A stretch of 64,000 bases of DNA from Spirochaetales bacterium (GTDB taxonomy: Bacteria > Spirochaetota > Spirochaetia > DSM-2461). A program made the position numbers and the translations under genes. The first letter of the stretch is position 1. The number at the start of each line of letters is the position of its first letter. Location of the stretch: contig JAKSCK010000169.1 of assembly GCA_022360655.1 (NCBI GenBank), forward strand, positions 24,866 through 88,865, given 5' to 3'. The notes under the pieces were generated by a model. The model did not search any database, was not told where the DNA came from, and saw only the letters and a list, made by a program, of their open reading frames with translations. Shown here in pieces: positions 35,899 to 43,903 of the stretch.

Positions 35899-36367
35899 TC
35901 ATATTCTCCGGGATTGGGAAGAGCAGAAACAGAGAAAATCACCAAAGAAAAAGATGGTGAAAAATCCGAAGTCGGAAAAAACAATGAGCCAAGATTGGCT
36001 TGACCTTTATCCGCCTGATCAAAAAACGGTGCAGGCAAAATCCCATGAAAAAGTCCCTCCAAAGAGTGAAGGAACATCGATTTGGTACCGCCGTCCTCAT
36101 CAGGATACGCTGGATCTTCATGGACTCACCGCTCAAGAGGCCCAAAGCGCTCTTCATGCGTTTATTGCGTCAATGAGAAGACGGGGATTGCGGAAAGGTC
36201 TAGTGATTCATGGAAAGGGCAAACACTCTCCATCAGGGTCTGTTTTAAAACCCTTTGTTGAAGAGTATTTACTTTCCTCTAAAGAAGTTGGAGATTTTGC
36301 CAAAGCGCCGCGTAAAGATGGGGGAAGCGGCGCTACATGGTTTTTACTGCGTCAGCGTTCCCGATAA
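35888..36367 (+). CDS. Smr-domain protein
   Basis: 159 aa. A basic linker of about 60 residues precedes an Smr domain (about 70-155) with [13 protein letters not shown] and [15 protein letters not shown], the LDxHG and HGxG motifs of Smr nucleases (MutS2 C-terminal family), and the ending [11 protein letters not shown]. Stand-alone Smr proteins cut nicked or branched nucleic acid or collided ribosome mRNA. It overlaps batD by 11 nt, so it is translated with the Bat operon although its role is different. The last 16 nt overlap convergent infA. Confidence 0.88.
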   Translation: MDFDHILRDWEEQKQRKSPKKKMVKNPKSEKTMSQDWLDLYPPDQKTVQAKSHEKVPPKSEGTSIWYRRPHQDTLDLHGLTAQEAQSALHAFIASMRRRGLRKGLVIHGKGKHSPSGSVLKPFVEEYLLSSKEVGDFAKAPRKDGGSGATWFLLRQRSR

Positions 36368-36567
36368 ATAATCCGACCACGAGTGAGGTCATAAGGAGAT
36401 AGGGCGACGCGAACACGGTCACCAGGCACGATACGAATATAATGCTTCCGCATCTTGCCGGAGAGATGGGCCAGAATAAGGTGGCCTGCCTTGAGTTCGA
36501 CTCGAAACATGGTGTTGGGCAGGGATTCCTTAACGATTCCCTCAACTTCAATGGCCTCTTCTTTCAA
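36352..36567 (-). CDS. infA: Translation initiation factor IF-1
   Basis: 71 aa, the expected size. Conserved core [24 protein letters not shown] and [10 protein letters not shown]. The start is TTG 36567, with AAGGAGG nine bases upstream; TTG starts are thus used even for an essential gene here. It binds the ribosomal A site during initiation. A good sigma-70 promoter lies upstream. Its 3' end overlaps the convergent Smr gene. Confidence 0.97.
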   Translation of the reverse strand: MKEEAIEVEGIVKESLPNTMFRVELKAGHLILAHLSGKMRKHYIRIVPGDRVRVALSPYDLTRGRIIYRER

Positions 36568-36604
36568 AAAAGGGCCCTCCTTCTATGTGCTGAATGCCGT
36601 GCGT

Positions 36605-36634
36605 ATAGTATTTTAGGGTGCGGGGGCCCGTCAA
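36605..36634 (-). promoter_or_regulatory. Sigma-70-type promoter of infA
   Basis: Minus strand: TTGACG (36634-36629), 18-base spacer, TACTAT (36610-36605). The transcript would begin about 30 bases before the TTG start, leaving room for the ribosome-binding site. Confidence 0.7.
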
Positions 36635-36676
36635 GACCGCCGCTTTGGAACTAACGTGAACACTGAGCTATTCTTC

Positions 36677-36706
36677 TTGACAACTCCTTGTTAATACGTC
36701 AGATTA
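36677..36706 (+). promoter_or_regulatory. Possible promoter of the DksA-like gene
   Basis: A perfect -35 box TTGACA (36677-36682); the -10 box at the right distance is weak (CAGATT or AGATTA near 36700-36706). It lies about 25 bases before the start codon of the DksA-like gene. Confidence 0.4.
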
Positions 36707-36730
36707 CCTCACGTTTCAATTGGAGAGACC

Positions 36731-37090
36731 ATGGAAGAAGCTGAGAAAAGCCGAATGAGGCAGAAATTACAGGCTTTAAAAGCCGAGGTTCTCGAGTCCT
36801 TGATTGCAGAAAGCAAAGATTTTAAGGCCGCCGTGGAAGATATTGGCGTGAAAGATCTTGCAGATGTTGCATCAAATGATATTGATGCACGTACTCTCGA
36901 GGCGGTTGGTGCAAAAGGGAAATTGCGGTTGCAGCAAATTGAATCGGCACTTGGCCGGATTGAAAATGGGCGTTTTGGTGTTTGCCCAAGCTGTGGTTCC
37001 AAAATTGCTTCAGCTCGTTTAGATGCCATTCCCTATGCTGTTCTGTGCATTGATTGCAAATCTTCTTCTGAACGACGCAAGACAGGCTAG
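36731..37090 (+). CDS. DksA/TraR-family zinc-finger protein
   Basis: 119 aa. Coiled-coil N-terminus (about 3-75), then CPSCG (about 87-91) and CIDCK (about 108-112), the C4 zinc finger of the DksA/TraR family. DksA binds RNA polymerase in the secondary channel and acts with ppGpp. The tip Asp-x-x-Asp-x-Ala motif of true DksA is not obvious (DVASNDIDART is nearest), so it may be a divergent member. GGAGAG precedes the ATG. Confidence 0.85.
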   Translation: MEEAEKSRMRQKLQALKAEVLESLIAESKDFKAAVEDIGVKDLADVASNDIDARTLEAVGAKGKLRLQQIESALGRIENGRFGVCPSCGSKIASARLDAIPYAVLCIDCKSSSERRKTG

Positions 37091-37129
37091 GAAACACTCT
37101 CTCTCATAAGTCTTGGTGAGCCAAAAGAA

Positions 37130-37161
37130 ATGTTCATTGCGTTCGTCAATGCAATGAACAT
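37130..37161. repeat. Perfect 11-bp inverted repeat after the DksA-like gene
   Basis: ATGTTCATTGC (37130-37140) and GCAATGAACAT (37151-37161), loop of 10. No T-run follows on either strand. It may be a factor-assisted terminator, an operator or a processed RNA hairpin. Confidence 0.5.
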
Positions 37162-37272
37162 GGAATCTCTTCATCGTTGATTCCTCCCAAGCCTTAGATA
37201 TAAATCTCTGAACTGCAAAATACTTATATCTTTCTGTGCACTTCCGATAATCAATGGTGTGCGGAGGTGGAA

Positions 37273-37656
37273 ATGATGCGGTTTGGAGTGGCCGGTCAGC
37301 TCTCAGCTTTACAACTGGTAGGGTCAGGCCGAGCAGGTGGACGTGTGTCTCTTCCTGTGAAGCCCATTCATACAGTCTATGCTCAATTCCGTCATGTCTC
37401 AGGTCATCCTTCCTTGGATTGGCAAAACCCCGTACCTTTGTCCAAAGTACAAATTTTAAACAGTTTGATTGAAAGTCTTCAACGAACCAAAGGTGAAGCG
37501 CTAGAAACCCCAGTTGGCTTGGGGAATGATCCAGAGCGTGCCAAAGCATTGATTGAACAGTATGCCTCAGAGCTTCATCGCATTGTTCGTTCTGCCCCTC
37601 AAGCTTTTGGTAGCGGTGGAGAGGCTGTTGGCCTGGCCTTCAATGTCACAGCCTGA
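37273..37656 (+). CDS. Hypothetical protein
   Basis: 127 aa, not recognised. No signal peptide or TM helix; Gly-rich N-terminus (VAGQLSALQLVGSGRAGGRV), then a helical middle with a run of Lys/Glu/Arg and a Gly/Ala end. ATG 37273 (or 37276) has GGAGG at 37263-37267. It is followed eight bases later by a membrane-protein gene, so they are probably one operon with the OmpA-type and coiled-coil genes. It might be a small DNA- or glycan-binding protein, but there is no motif to back this. Confidence 0.6.
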   Translation: MMRFGVAGQLSALQLVGSGRAGGRVSLPVKPIHTVYAQFRHVSGHPSLDWQNPVPLSKVQILNSLIESLQRTKGEALETPVGLGNDPERAKALIEQYASELHRIVRSAPQAFGSGGEAVGLAFNVTA

Positions 37657-37664
37657 AAGCCAAA

Positions 37665-38639
37665 ATGATTCAACTTCTTCTTTCTGCCAGCATTGCCCTT
37701 TTCACCTATCTCATCCTCCCCTTCTGGGGCGGGCTTCGAGTACGGCGTCAATGGCGGTATTTTCGTGAAACGCTTCAACAATCTGTGGAATTCCAGCAAC
37801 CACGTTTTGCTGGTTCTTGGAAGAATGGCATGCATGGTTTGCATCGTTTTCTTGGACGAATCGAGGCCTTGCAAGGCGATGATCAGCTGTGGATCAGAGG
37901 AGCTCAAGTTACTCTTCGTGTTCAAGCATCCAAGGCGCATATCTACATTCTTTCTTCCACATCACTCCCTCCCTCTGATGCTCGGGCCCTTCTAGAGGAG
38001 CGTCTTCCAGAAGAGGCACCAAGAAAAATTTCCTGGCGCCAACTTTCTTCCCTTCAAGAGGGAATGCAGGTCTATGCCATTGGCTCTCTTCATGTTCAAG
38101 ATGATATGTATGGAATGCAAGGAACCCCAGATTCTCCTCTTTGGTTGATTTTACATGAAGGTTCTGATGTTGTCCCTCGTGCGATATGGTCAGGGAGACA
38201 GGCCAATGAATATTGGAATACCTTCACACCCTGGTCTCTTCTGATTGGGGGACTCTCCTTGCTATTTCTCACACTCCTTCAACTGCGGAGTGGAAGCACC
38301 ATGGGAATGCGATGGTCGCTATTCATGACACTTTTTCCCATCTATCCTTTTCTTCCTCCAGGAGTGGTGTTTTTTGCTCTCTATCTAGGGAACTGGAGGC
38401 GAGCCCGTTTTCTTCGAGCAGAGCGGGATTTGCTCAGACTCAGTCAGCATCTCAACCGCAAACAAATCTCGGATCCTCTCACATCATGGAGAGGTGATTT
38501 TTCCCGAGATATTCCCTCTCTTATCCAAGCCTGTCGACGGAAAGCTTTTTTTGCAGAACTTGCAGCACTTCTTTCTCTTCTCACAGGTCTCATCCTGAAT
38601 GCTTTTCTCGTATTGGTGGTGATCAATGCAATGGTTTAA
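37665..38639 (+). CDS. Membrane protein of unknown function
   Basis: 324 aa. TM helices at about 3-22, 190-207, 220-240 and 298-320; a cytoplasmic or periplasmic region of ~165 residues lies between the first and second. It resembles inner-membrane proteins with an E3 ligase-like (GIDE/BAM) or NfeD-like layout only in outline; no catalytic motif is seen. It overlaps the OmpA-family gene by 14 nt and follows the 37273 gene closely, so it belongs to an envelope operon. Confidence 0.65.
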   Translation: MIQLLLSASIALFTYLILPFWGGLRVRRQWRYFRETLQQSVEFQQPRFAGSWKNGMHGLHRFLGRIEALQGDDQLWIRGAQVTLRVQASKAHIYILSSTSLPPSDARALLEERLPEEAPRKISWRQLSSLQEGMQVYAIGSLHVQDDMYGMQGTPDSPLWLILHEGSDVVPRAIWSGRQANEYWNTFTPWSLLIGGLSLLFLTLLQLRSGSTMGMRWSLFMTLFPIYPFLPPGVVFFALYLGNWRRARFLRAERDLLRLSQHLNRKQISDPLTSWRGDFSRDIPSLIQACRRKAFFAELAALLSLLTGLILNAFLVLVVINAMV

Positions 38640-39867
38640 GGTCAAGTCTTCATGGACAAACAGAAGAACAAAAATGGGACTCATACTCTTGTTGTTTTTC
38701 TCTGCTTTTTTGCTGGACGCCCAGGAGGATGGCGTGCTTCTTCGGTACAGCCATGAAGAAGGAGATTTGTGGAATATTGTAAGCCAGGTTCAGCAGACTG
38801 TGACAGAGAATGGCGAAGTTCTGTATGAGACGGAAATACTCAATAAAATTTCAGCTCAAGTGACTCGGGCCAGAAATGGTGATGGCCTGATTGCCAATAC
38901 CTACAGCATCGCGGAAAAATCGGATGGACGTTACATCCGATCCTCAGAACATCTCGTCAGTTATGCCCGAGATGTTCGTGGAAGAGTTTCGGGGATTCCT
39001 CAAAATTCACCTGTGCCAACTGTGCGCAATGTTCCTGTGTTTCCTGAGAATCCCTTGCTACCTGGCGAGGAGTGGGAGGAATCAGGAAGTGAAATATTTG
39101 ATTTGAATCTGAGTTTTGGAATCCCCACAACAATCATTGTGCGGTTCTTGGCTCATTACAGATATCTCGGTAGAGCCGAATTTGATGGTGTGGAATGCGA
39201 AAAAATTCTTGTGAATTATGCCTATAATTGGGCCGCAAAACCCACCGAACGTCGTGCCTGGGAATCCTGGAACATCTACCCTGTAGCCATCCAAGGACAA
39301 TTTACCGATGAGATTTATTTTGATGGGAATGTGGGAAAGAATCGCGGCGTTTCTGGAACCTATTCGTATGCATTCCACATGAGTGATGGAAGCACCATTG
39401 GTTATTCTGGAACCTCTCACGGACGGGCGGATTACCCCTCTCCCCTGGATAGAGCGGCTCTTGTGGCCCAAATCGAATCCCATGAACTTGAGGGTGTGAA
39501 AGCCCAATCTGTTCGTGAAGGCGTACGACTCTCTTTGGAAGATATTCGGTTTTTACCGGATTCTGCACAGATGCTTCCTGGGGAGGAAGAAAAACTCGAA
39601 AGAATTGCAAAGATTCTCCTGGAGCATCCAGAACGGGATATAGTGGTGGTGGGGCATACAGCAAAGATTCCTGGTGCAGGGGATGGACAAGAATTGTCTG
39701 AGCAACGTGCCCGCACGGTTGCAAACTATTTCTTGTCAAACTCCGTGCGTCAGCTGGAACAGGTTGTGGTGAGAGGGGAAGGACATCAATCCCCTGTAGC
39801 GGACAATCGAACTGAAGCAGGACGCCGGCAGAATCGGCGTGTGGAAATTACCATTCTGGAGAATTAA
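38626..39867 (+). CDS. OmpA-family protein
   Basis: 413 aa. A signal peptide (MGLILLLFFSAFLLDAQ) follows a 16-residue basic extension if ATG 38626 is used; ATG 38674 would start right at the signal peptide, and neither ribosome site is strong. Residues ~30-290 are beta-rich and unrecognised. Residues ~300-413 are an OmpA/MotB peptidoglycan-binding domain (IRFLPDSAQMLPGEEEKLERIAKIL; VVGHTAKIPGAG; LSEQRARTVANYFL; NRTEAGRRQNRRVEI). It probably ties the envelope to peptidoglycan. It is in one operon with the flanking genes. Confidence 0.88.
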   Translation: MQWFKVKSSWTNRRTKMGLILLLFFSAFLLDAQEDGVLLRYSHEEGDLWNIVSQVQQTVTENGEVLYETEILNKISAQVTRARNGDGLIANTYSIAEKSDGRYIRSSEHLVSYARDVRGRVSGIPQNSPVPTVRNVPVFPENPLLPGEEWEESGSEIFDLNLSFGIPTTIIVRFLAHYRYLGRAEFDGVECEKILVNYAYNWAAKPTERRAWESWNIYPVAIQGQFTDEIYFDGNVGKNRGVSGTYSYAFHMSDGSTIGYSGTSHGRADYPSPLDRAALVAQIESHELEGVKAQSVREGVRLSLEDIRFLPDSAQMLPGEEEKLERIAKILLEHPERDIVVVGHTAKIPGAGDGQELSEQRARTVANYFLSNSVRQLEQVVVRGEGHQSPVADNRTEAGRRQNRRVEITILEN

Positions 39868-39869
39868 TT

Positions 39870-41033
39870 GTGAATAATCGTGAAGGATTGAAAAAACATA
39901 TTTCCCTGTGTGAAGACATGATTCTTGCGGAAAATGATCGATGTGAAGATATACTCTCCAATTTAGGACAGCGGCTTTTTGAGACTCAATGGGGGGAGGA
40001 TACCGCCCCTCGAAAGAGCGTTCAAGAGTCGATTGATCGTCTGCTGGAGCATGAAGAAAGCTTGCGGAATCTTCTTGCGGATGAAGAGCAACGGGTGGCT
40101 TTGAATGAAGAACGAAAGCAGCTCAATCTTGAATCACGGAATCTGAAGAATCAGGAAGATCCGAAAGCAGAAGTCCTGGGTAAAGTTCTATGGGACATGT
40201 GGAAATCCCAAACTCTTCCCGATGCTCGTATTGAGGAATCCCTTCAAGAACTCATTCAGGCTCATCGTCGGCTTGAGCATCTTAAGCAAGCCATCAAAGA
40301 CGATGAAAGCCGGGAGACAAGTCGATTCCAAGGATTTTGGAAAAAGGGGAAATCCCTCATTCTTGCAGGAAAACAGCGTAATGCCACGGCGGCTTTTGAT
40401 CGGCTCTGGATGACCGCTGGACGGCAGGTCAGTGACAGTTTTGCGACCAATGTTTTTGTGGGTACAGTGGCGGAAGAAGCGTCCCAAATCATGGATGAAT
40501 CCGTGAAAGAGCGCAAAAAGGTCAAGGCACGTTTAGCTGATATAGAACGAGAGATGAAGGAACTGGAAACGGCGATGGAATCGCTTCCAGGAAAGGGCCC
40601 TCTTCGCCGTCGAAAAAATTGGATTGAGCAGGAATTAGAACAACGTGAATATGCTCTGGATGAAGCCTATCGATCCTTTGCTCGGGATTGGCTGAAAAAG
40701 TCGGAGAATGAGAAAACGGTTCCCTCGGAAGCCGTGAAGCGTCTCACAGAGGATTGGAATTCCAATCAGGAAACCGTAGAAAGCTTGCAAGAACGTCAGA
40801 TGGCGGCCCGTGCTCATCTGGATTACAGTGACACTTTGCGGGCTCGAGAACGAATGGCCGCACGGGTGGCGGATGCAGAACATGAAATGAAAATGCGTGA
40901 GGCTTCGCTTCAGAATTTGCGTGAAGAACTTGCGGCAACAGATCGGGAATTGTTGGAGCGAAAGGCCAATCTTCCCCCCCTTATGCTGGAAAACCCTTCA
41001 CTTTCCCCAGAAGAGGATGGTAAGGAAGATTAG
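39870..41033 (+). CDS. Coiled-coil protein of unknown function
   Basis: 387 aa from GTG 39870, two bases after the previous stop. Almost wholly charged and helical, with long coiled-coil stretches (about 50-105, 115-160, 205-260 and 290-375) and no signal peptide. A more hydrophobic middle (AGRQVSDSFATNVFVGTVA, about 188-206) may be a membrane-touching or hinge segment. No family is recognised. Its place after an OmpA-type gene suggests an envelope or cytoskeletal role (inference). Confidence 0.65.
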   Translation: MNNREGLKKHISLCEDMILAENDRCEDILSNLGQRLFETQWGEDTAPRKSVQESIDRLLEHEESLRNLLADEEQRVALNEERKQLNLESRNLKNQEDPKAEVLGKVLWDMWKSQTLPDARIEESLQELIQAHRRLEHLKQAIKDDESRETSRFQGFWKKGKSLILAGKQRNATAAFDRLWMTAGRQVSDSFATNVFVGTVAEEASQIMDESVKERKKVKARLADIEREMKELETAMESLPGKGPLRRRKNWIEQELEQREYALDEAYRSFARDWLKKSENEKTVPSEAVKRLTEDWNSNQETVESLQERQMAARAHLDYSDTLRARERMAARVADAEHEMKMREASLQNLREELAATDRELLERKANLPPLMLENPSLSPEEDGKED

Positions 41034-41087
41034 GTCGACCAATATTTGAGCTCTTTAGAGGCGTTTTTGTGCGCAAAGCTCAAATAT
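41033..41087. terminator. Long inverted repeat between convergent genes
   Basis: ATATTTGAGCT (41042-41052) pairs perfectly with AGCTCAAATAT (41077-41087) across a 24-base loop. GGTCGACC (41033-41040), a partial form of the window's recurrent hairpin motif, precedes it. It probably ends one or both convergent transcripts. Confidence 0.5.
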
Positions 41088-41125
41088 AGGTTTTGGAATC
41101 ACTGGTTCCTTCTGGGCAGGAATCG

Positions 41126-41836
41126 TTACACATGAAAATACCGCCGCAAACGGGCCTTGCGGGAGGGCCGATAATGGAGGTACAGCAAAAGGGCGGCCAC
41201 GGGGAGTAGGGTGGCTGCAACAATCAAAGACCAACCAGGAACCCCACTCAATTGAAAATTCAATCGAACCAAAACATCTGCACAAATATTCAGAATGGTG
41301 ATGGCAATGAGTATCCATCCTGCAAGATTGCTTCCAATATGTTTTCTATGACGAGCCAATAGCAGGATGAGATTGGCTAAGATTCCAGCAATGATCACCA
41401 GGGGCATTCCAATTGTGATCACCCAGCGGACACTACCTGAAAGCCAACCCAAGCCCCAGAGAAGGGCAATGCCCACCACTGTAATGGACGTGATCATGAG
41501 ATGAGGTTTGCGGCCTAAGGCAATGGGAATGAGGGCCCATAGCCAAGCCGCACCCAGGGTCACGAGGGGCCAAAGTGACCATGTGATGCTTCGTGTCACA
41601 AACCAGTCCACTGTCAGAACAATGGCCACAGGAATGAGGAATCCTAGAGATGTGATGGATTTTGCAAGGGCTTGGCGTTCATCCGCACTGAGAGCTGGTG
41701 CAGAGTGCTTAGGGGCCTCATCATGGGGCCATGGACGGCTGTCATCTCCTGGCAATCTTTGGATTGGTGCATCGCAGAGAGGACATTCGGGTGTTTGAGG
41801 TTCTACCTCAACACCGCAACGAGAGCAGTAGGGCAT
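41126..41836 (-). CDS. Zinc-ribbon membrane protein, DUF6320-like
   Basis: 236 aa. An N-terminal zinc ribbon YCSRCGVEVEPQTPECPLCD (Cys pairs at about 4/7 and 18/21) is followed by six hydrophobic TM segments (about 65-225). The pattern and the neighbour fit DUF6320 proteins, which often lie next to acyltransferase-like genes; function unknown. ATG 41836 has AAGGAG six bases upstream; a TTG one codon earlier is less likely. It is transcribed after the acyltransferase gene, about 65 bases apart. Confidence 0.72.
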   Translation of the reverse strand: MPYCSRCGVEVEPQTPECPLCDAPIQRLPGDDSRPWPHDEAPKHSAPALSADERQALAKSITSLGFLIPVAIVLTVDWFVTRSITWSLWPLVTLGAAWLWALIPIALGRKPHLMITSITVVGIALLWGLGWLSGSVRWVITIGMPLVIIAGILANLILLLARHRKHIGSNLAGWILIAITILNICADVLVRLNFQLSGVPGWSLIVAATLLPVAALLLYLHYRPSRKARLRRYFHV

Positions 41837-41903
41837 CAATCACTCCTTCACAAAAAATCGGGTCTTATGAACAATCATCAGAATCATAATTCTCATTTCC
41901 AGG

Positions 41904-43172
41904 TCAATTTCCCTGCACCTTAACTGGAACTCCCATACGAATCAGTTTGCGGAAGACATATTGCTCCACGATTGCTGGACGGATGAGTCGTCCAAAACTC
42001 ATGCTGATGGAATCCTTCCACCCAATCACAGCCGCTTTCACTTTTTCCTCAGGAGCAGGGGGAGGGATAAAATCAAATCGTTTCACATAAGGAGCAAGGT
42101 GCTGGGGCAATTTCATCAATCCAAGATTGCTGAGACCTGTGCTGTATTTTTTCTCTGCAAATGATGCATAGGCAATGGGAAGAACAATGTTTTTCAGCCC
42201 TAAGGGGAGGGCTCTGGCCCAAGGATTCAATTCCCCGCGAACATTTCTGGCCATTCTACGGCCAAGGTACCGCCGATCCACTTCATAGCGCATATGGGTT
42301 TTGGTTCGGTCAATGATTTCGTCAAATTTCCACTCACCCAAACGGGGATCAATCTCTGGCTCCACGCTCACAAAAAAGTTTCTTAATGTGGCTGTTGGCC
42401 ATAATTGGCGCAGATTGACAGGGATGTTGATTCTCAAGGGAGCAATATGACGCTTGAGAAGCTCCTTGGGCATTTCCAAAAGAATCTCGCGATAGGAGTC
42501 TAGCATCACTCCGGCCAGAAACTCGGTCATGGTGCAATCATAATCGGTGGCACATTGCTTCAATTTGGTCACTGGCATGGTCCCGCTAATCACACGGTAA
42601 TACCCTGGCCGTTCCAGGCGGAGAGGAAGGCGAAAGGCTTTTTCAAGGGGTGGGGGATCAGGGAAATTGATATCTCCAAAGCGTCGAAAGGCATCTTCCT
42701 CTTCTTCTGCAAGCGGAAGGCTCCCTGGTTTGGGAATATTGCCAAGGTGGCCTCGAGGAACTCCAGATAAAGCCAGATATTCGGCCAGAAGAGATTGAAG
42801 AAATGTTGCGGCACCTGTGCCATCGGCCAGAACATGGGAAAATTCAACGGCGATGCGATTCCGCCATGCACGGACCCGAAAAGGAAACATTCCTCTGTTT
42901 TTTAAGGGGAAACGCATGCATGGATATTTTGAATCCCGGACAACTTGCGGCTGATGAGGGGACTGAACCAGAGAGTACCAAAAAACACCATGACGGAGAT
43001 TCACAGCATAAAAAGGAAAGCGAGGCATGATTCGGTCAAGAGCTTTCTGAAGCCGTGGAGCATGGACAGGGGCAACAAGATCGGCAGAAAGTCGAAAAAC
43101 AGTGGTTCGGCGAGGACCAATGAGAGCAGGATAGAGTTTTCCAGCATTGTCGAGGCGGTACCACGATGACAT
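41904..43172 (-). CDS. HxxxD-motif acyltransferase (condensation/alcohol acetyltransferase-like)
   Basis: 422 aa, chloramphenicol-acetyltransferase fold. The catalytic motif HVLADG (His113, Asp117) is clear, and the structural motif FxxS... near 300 is replaced by LRNFFVSVEP. Relatives join acyl groups to alcohols or amines (alcohol acetyltransferase, PapA-type, wax synthase). It lacks any carrier-protein or adenylation partner. Paired with the zinc-ribbon membrane protein downstream, it may acylate a lipid or membrane-bound product (inference). Confidence 0.8.
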   Translation of the reverse strand: MSSWYRLDNAGKLYPALIGPRRTTVFRLSADLVAPVHAPRLQKALDRIMPRFPFYAVNLRHGVFWYSLVQSPHQPQVVRDSKYPCMRFPLKNRGMFPFRVRAWRNRIAVEFSHVLADGTGAATFLQSLLAEYLALSGVPRGHLGNIPKPGSLPLAEEEEDAFRRFGDINFPDPPPLEKAFRLPLRLERPGYYRVISGTMPVTKLKQCATDYDCTMTEFLAGVMLDSYREILLEMPKELLKRHIAPLRINIPVNLRQLWPTATLRNFFVSVEPEIDPRLGEWKFDEIIDRTKTHMRYEVDRRYLGRRMARNVRGELNPWARALPLGLKNIVLPIAYASFAEKKYSTGLSNLGLMKLPQHLAPYVKRFDFIPPPAPEEKVKAAVIGWKDSISMSFGRLIRPAIVEQYVFRKLIRMGVPVKVQGN

Positions 43173-43273
43173 GAATGGAGAATAGTCTTCCCACTCTTAG
43201 GTGGCAAGGGGGATTTTCTTCCTCCCCAGTCATTGGCTGGACGCAAAGGCCTGCAACAGGATAGCTTGGCCCT

Positions 43274-43903
43274 ATGGTTCTACCTTTGCCCCTATTTGAT
43301 TTAGATAATACGCTCTATCCGCCAAGTTGTGGTGTTCTCCCTGAGATTGATCGGCGGATTGATGTGTTTGTTGCGGACTATTTTGGTGTTGACCTTGAAG
43401 GCTCCCAAGCCATCCGTCGGGGGAAGGCCGCTGTGTACGGAACAACATTGAACTGGTTGATGACCTGCCATGGTTTAACAGATCCTGAACCCTATCTTGA
43501 GGCTGTACATCCCAAAAATCTTGAGGATTTTATTCCTCAGGATGCAAAATTGCGAGAATTTCTTTGCTCTCTTTCTTCTCCCTTGGTGCTTTTCACCAAT
43601 TCCCCCTCCGAGCATGCTCGACGCGCTTTGGCGGCCTTAGGAATCTCCGATCTCTTTCCTGATGAGTGGGTATGGGATCTTCGTCGTCTTCAATTCATAG
43701 GAAAACCGCGTTCTGCGGCCTATGAAACTATTCTCAAAGACTTAGGTCTTTCGGCTCACCAGGCTATTTTGATTGATGATAGCCCAGCAAATCTGGCATC
43801 GTTTCAGGATATGGGAGGACAGGTGGTGGCCTCTGGTGGACCTGTGCAAAAATGGATGAGTGAATTGACTTCCTTGCTTGGAACTGAGGTGAGCTGTGTC
43901 TGA
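43274..43903 (+). CDS. HAD pyrimidine 5'-nucleotidase-like (SDT1 type)
   Basis: 209 aa. Motif I FDLDNTLYPPSCG (about 8-20) is the hallmark of pyrimidine 5'-nucleotidases of the SDT1/PHM8 group; motif II LFTNSP (about 107-112), motif III Lys in GKPRSAAYE (about 145) and motif IV IDDSPAN (about 160-166) complete the HAD set. It likely removes phosphate from UMP/CMP or a similar small phosphate ester. It overlaps the MFS gene by 8 nt. Confidence 0.85.
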   Translation: MVLPLPLFDLDNTLYPPSCGVLPEIDRRIDVFVADYFGVDLEGSQAIRRGKAAVYGTTLNWLMTCHGLTDPEPYLEAVHPKNLEDFIPQDAKLREFLCSLSSPLVLFTNSPSEHARRALAALGISDLFPDEWVWDLRRLQFIGKPRSAAYETILKDLGLSAHQAILIDDSPANLASFQDMGGQVVASGGPVQKWMSELTSLLGTEVSCV

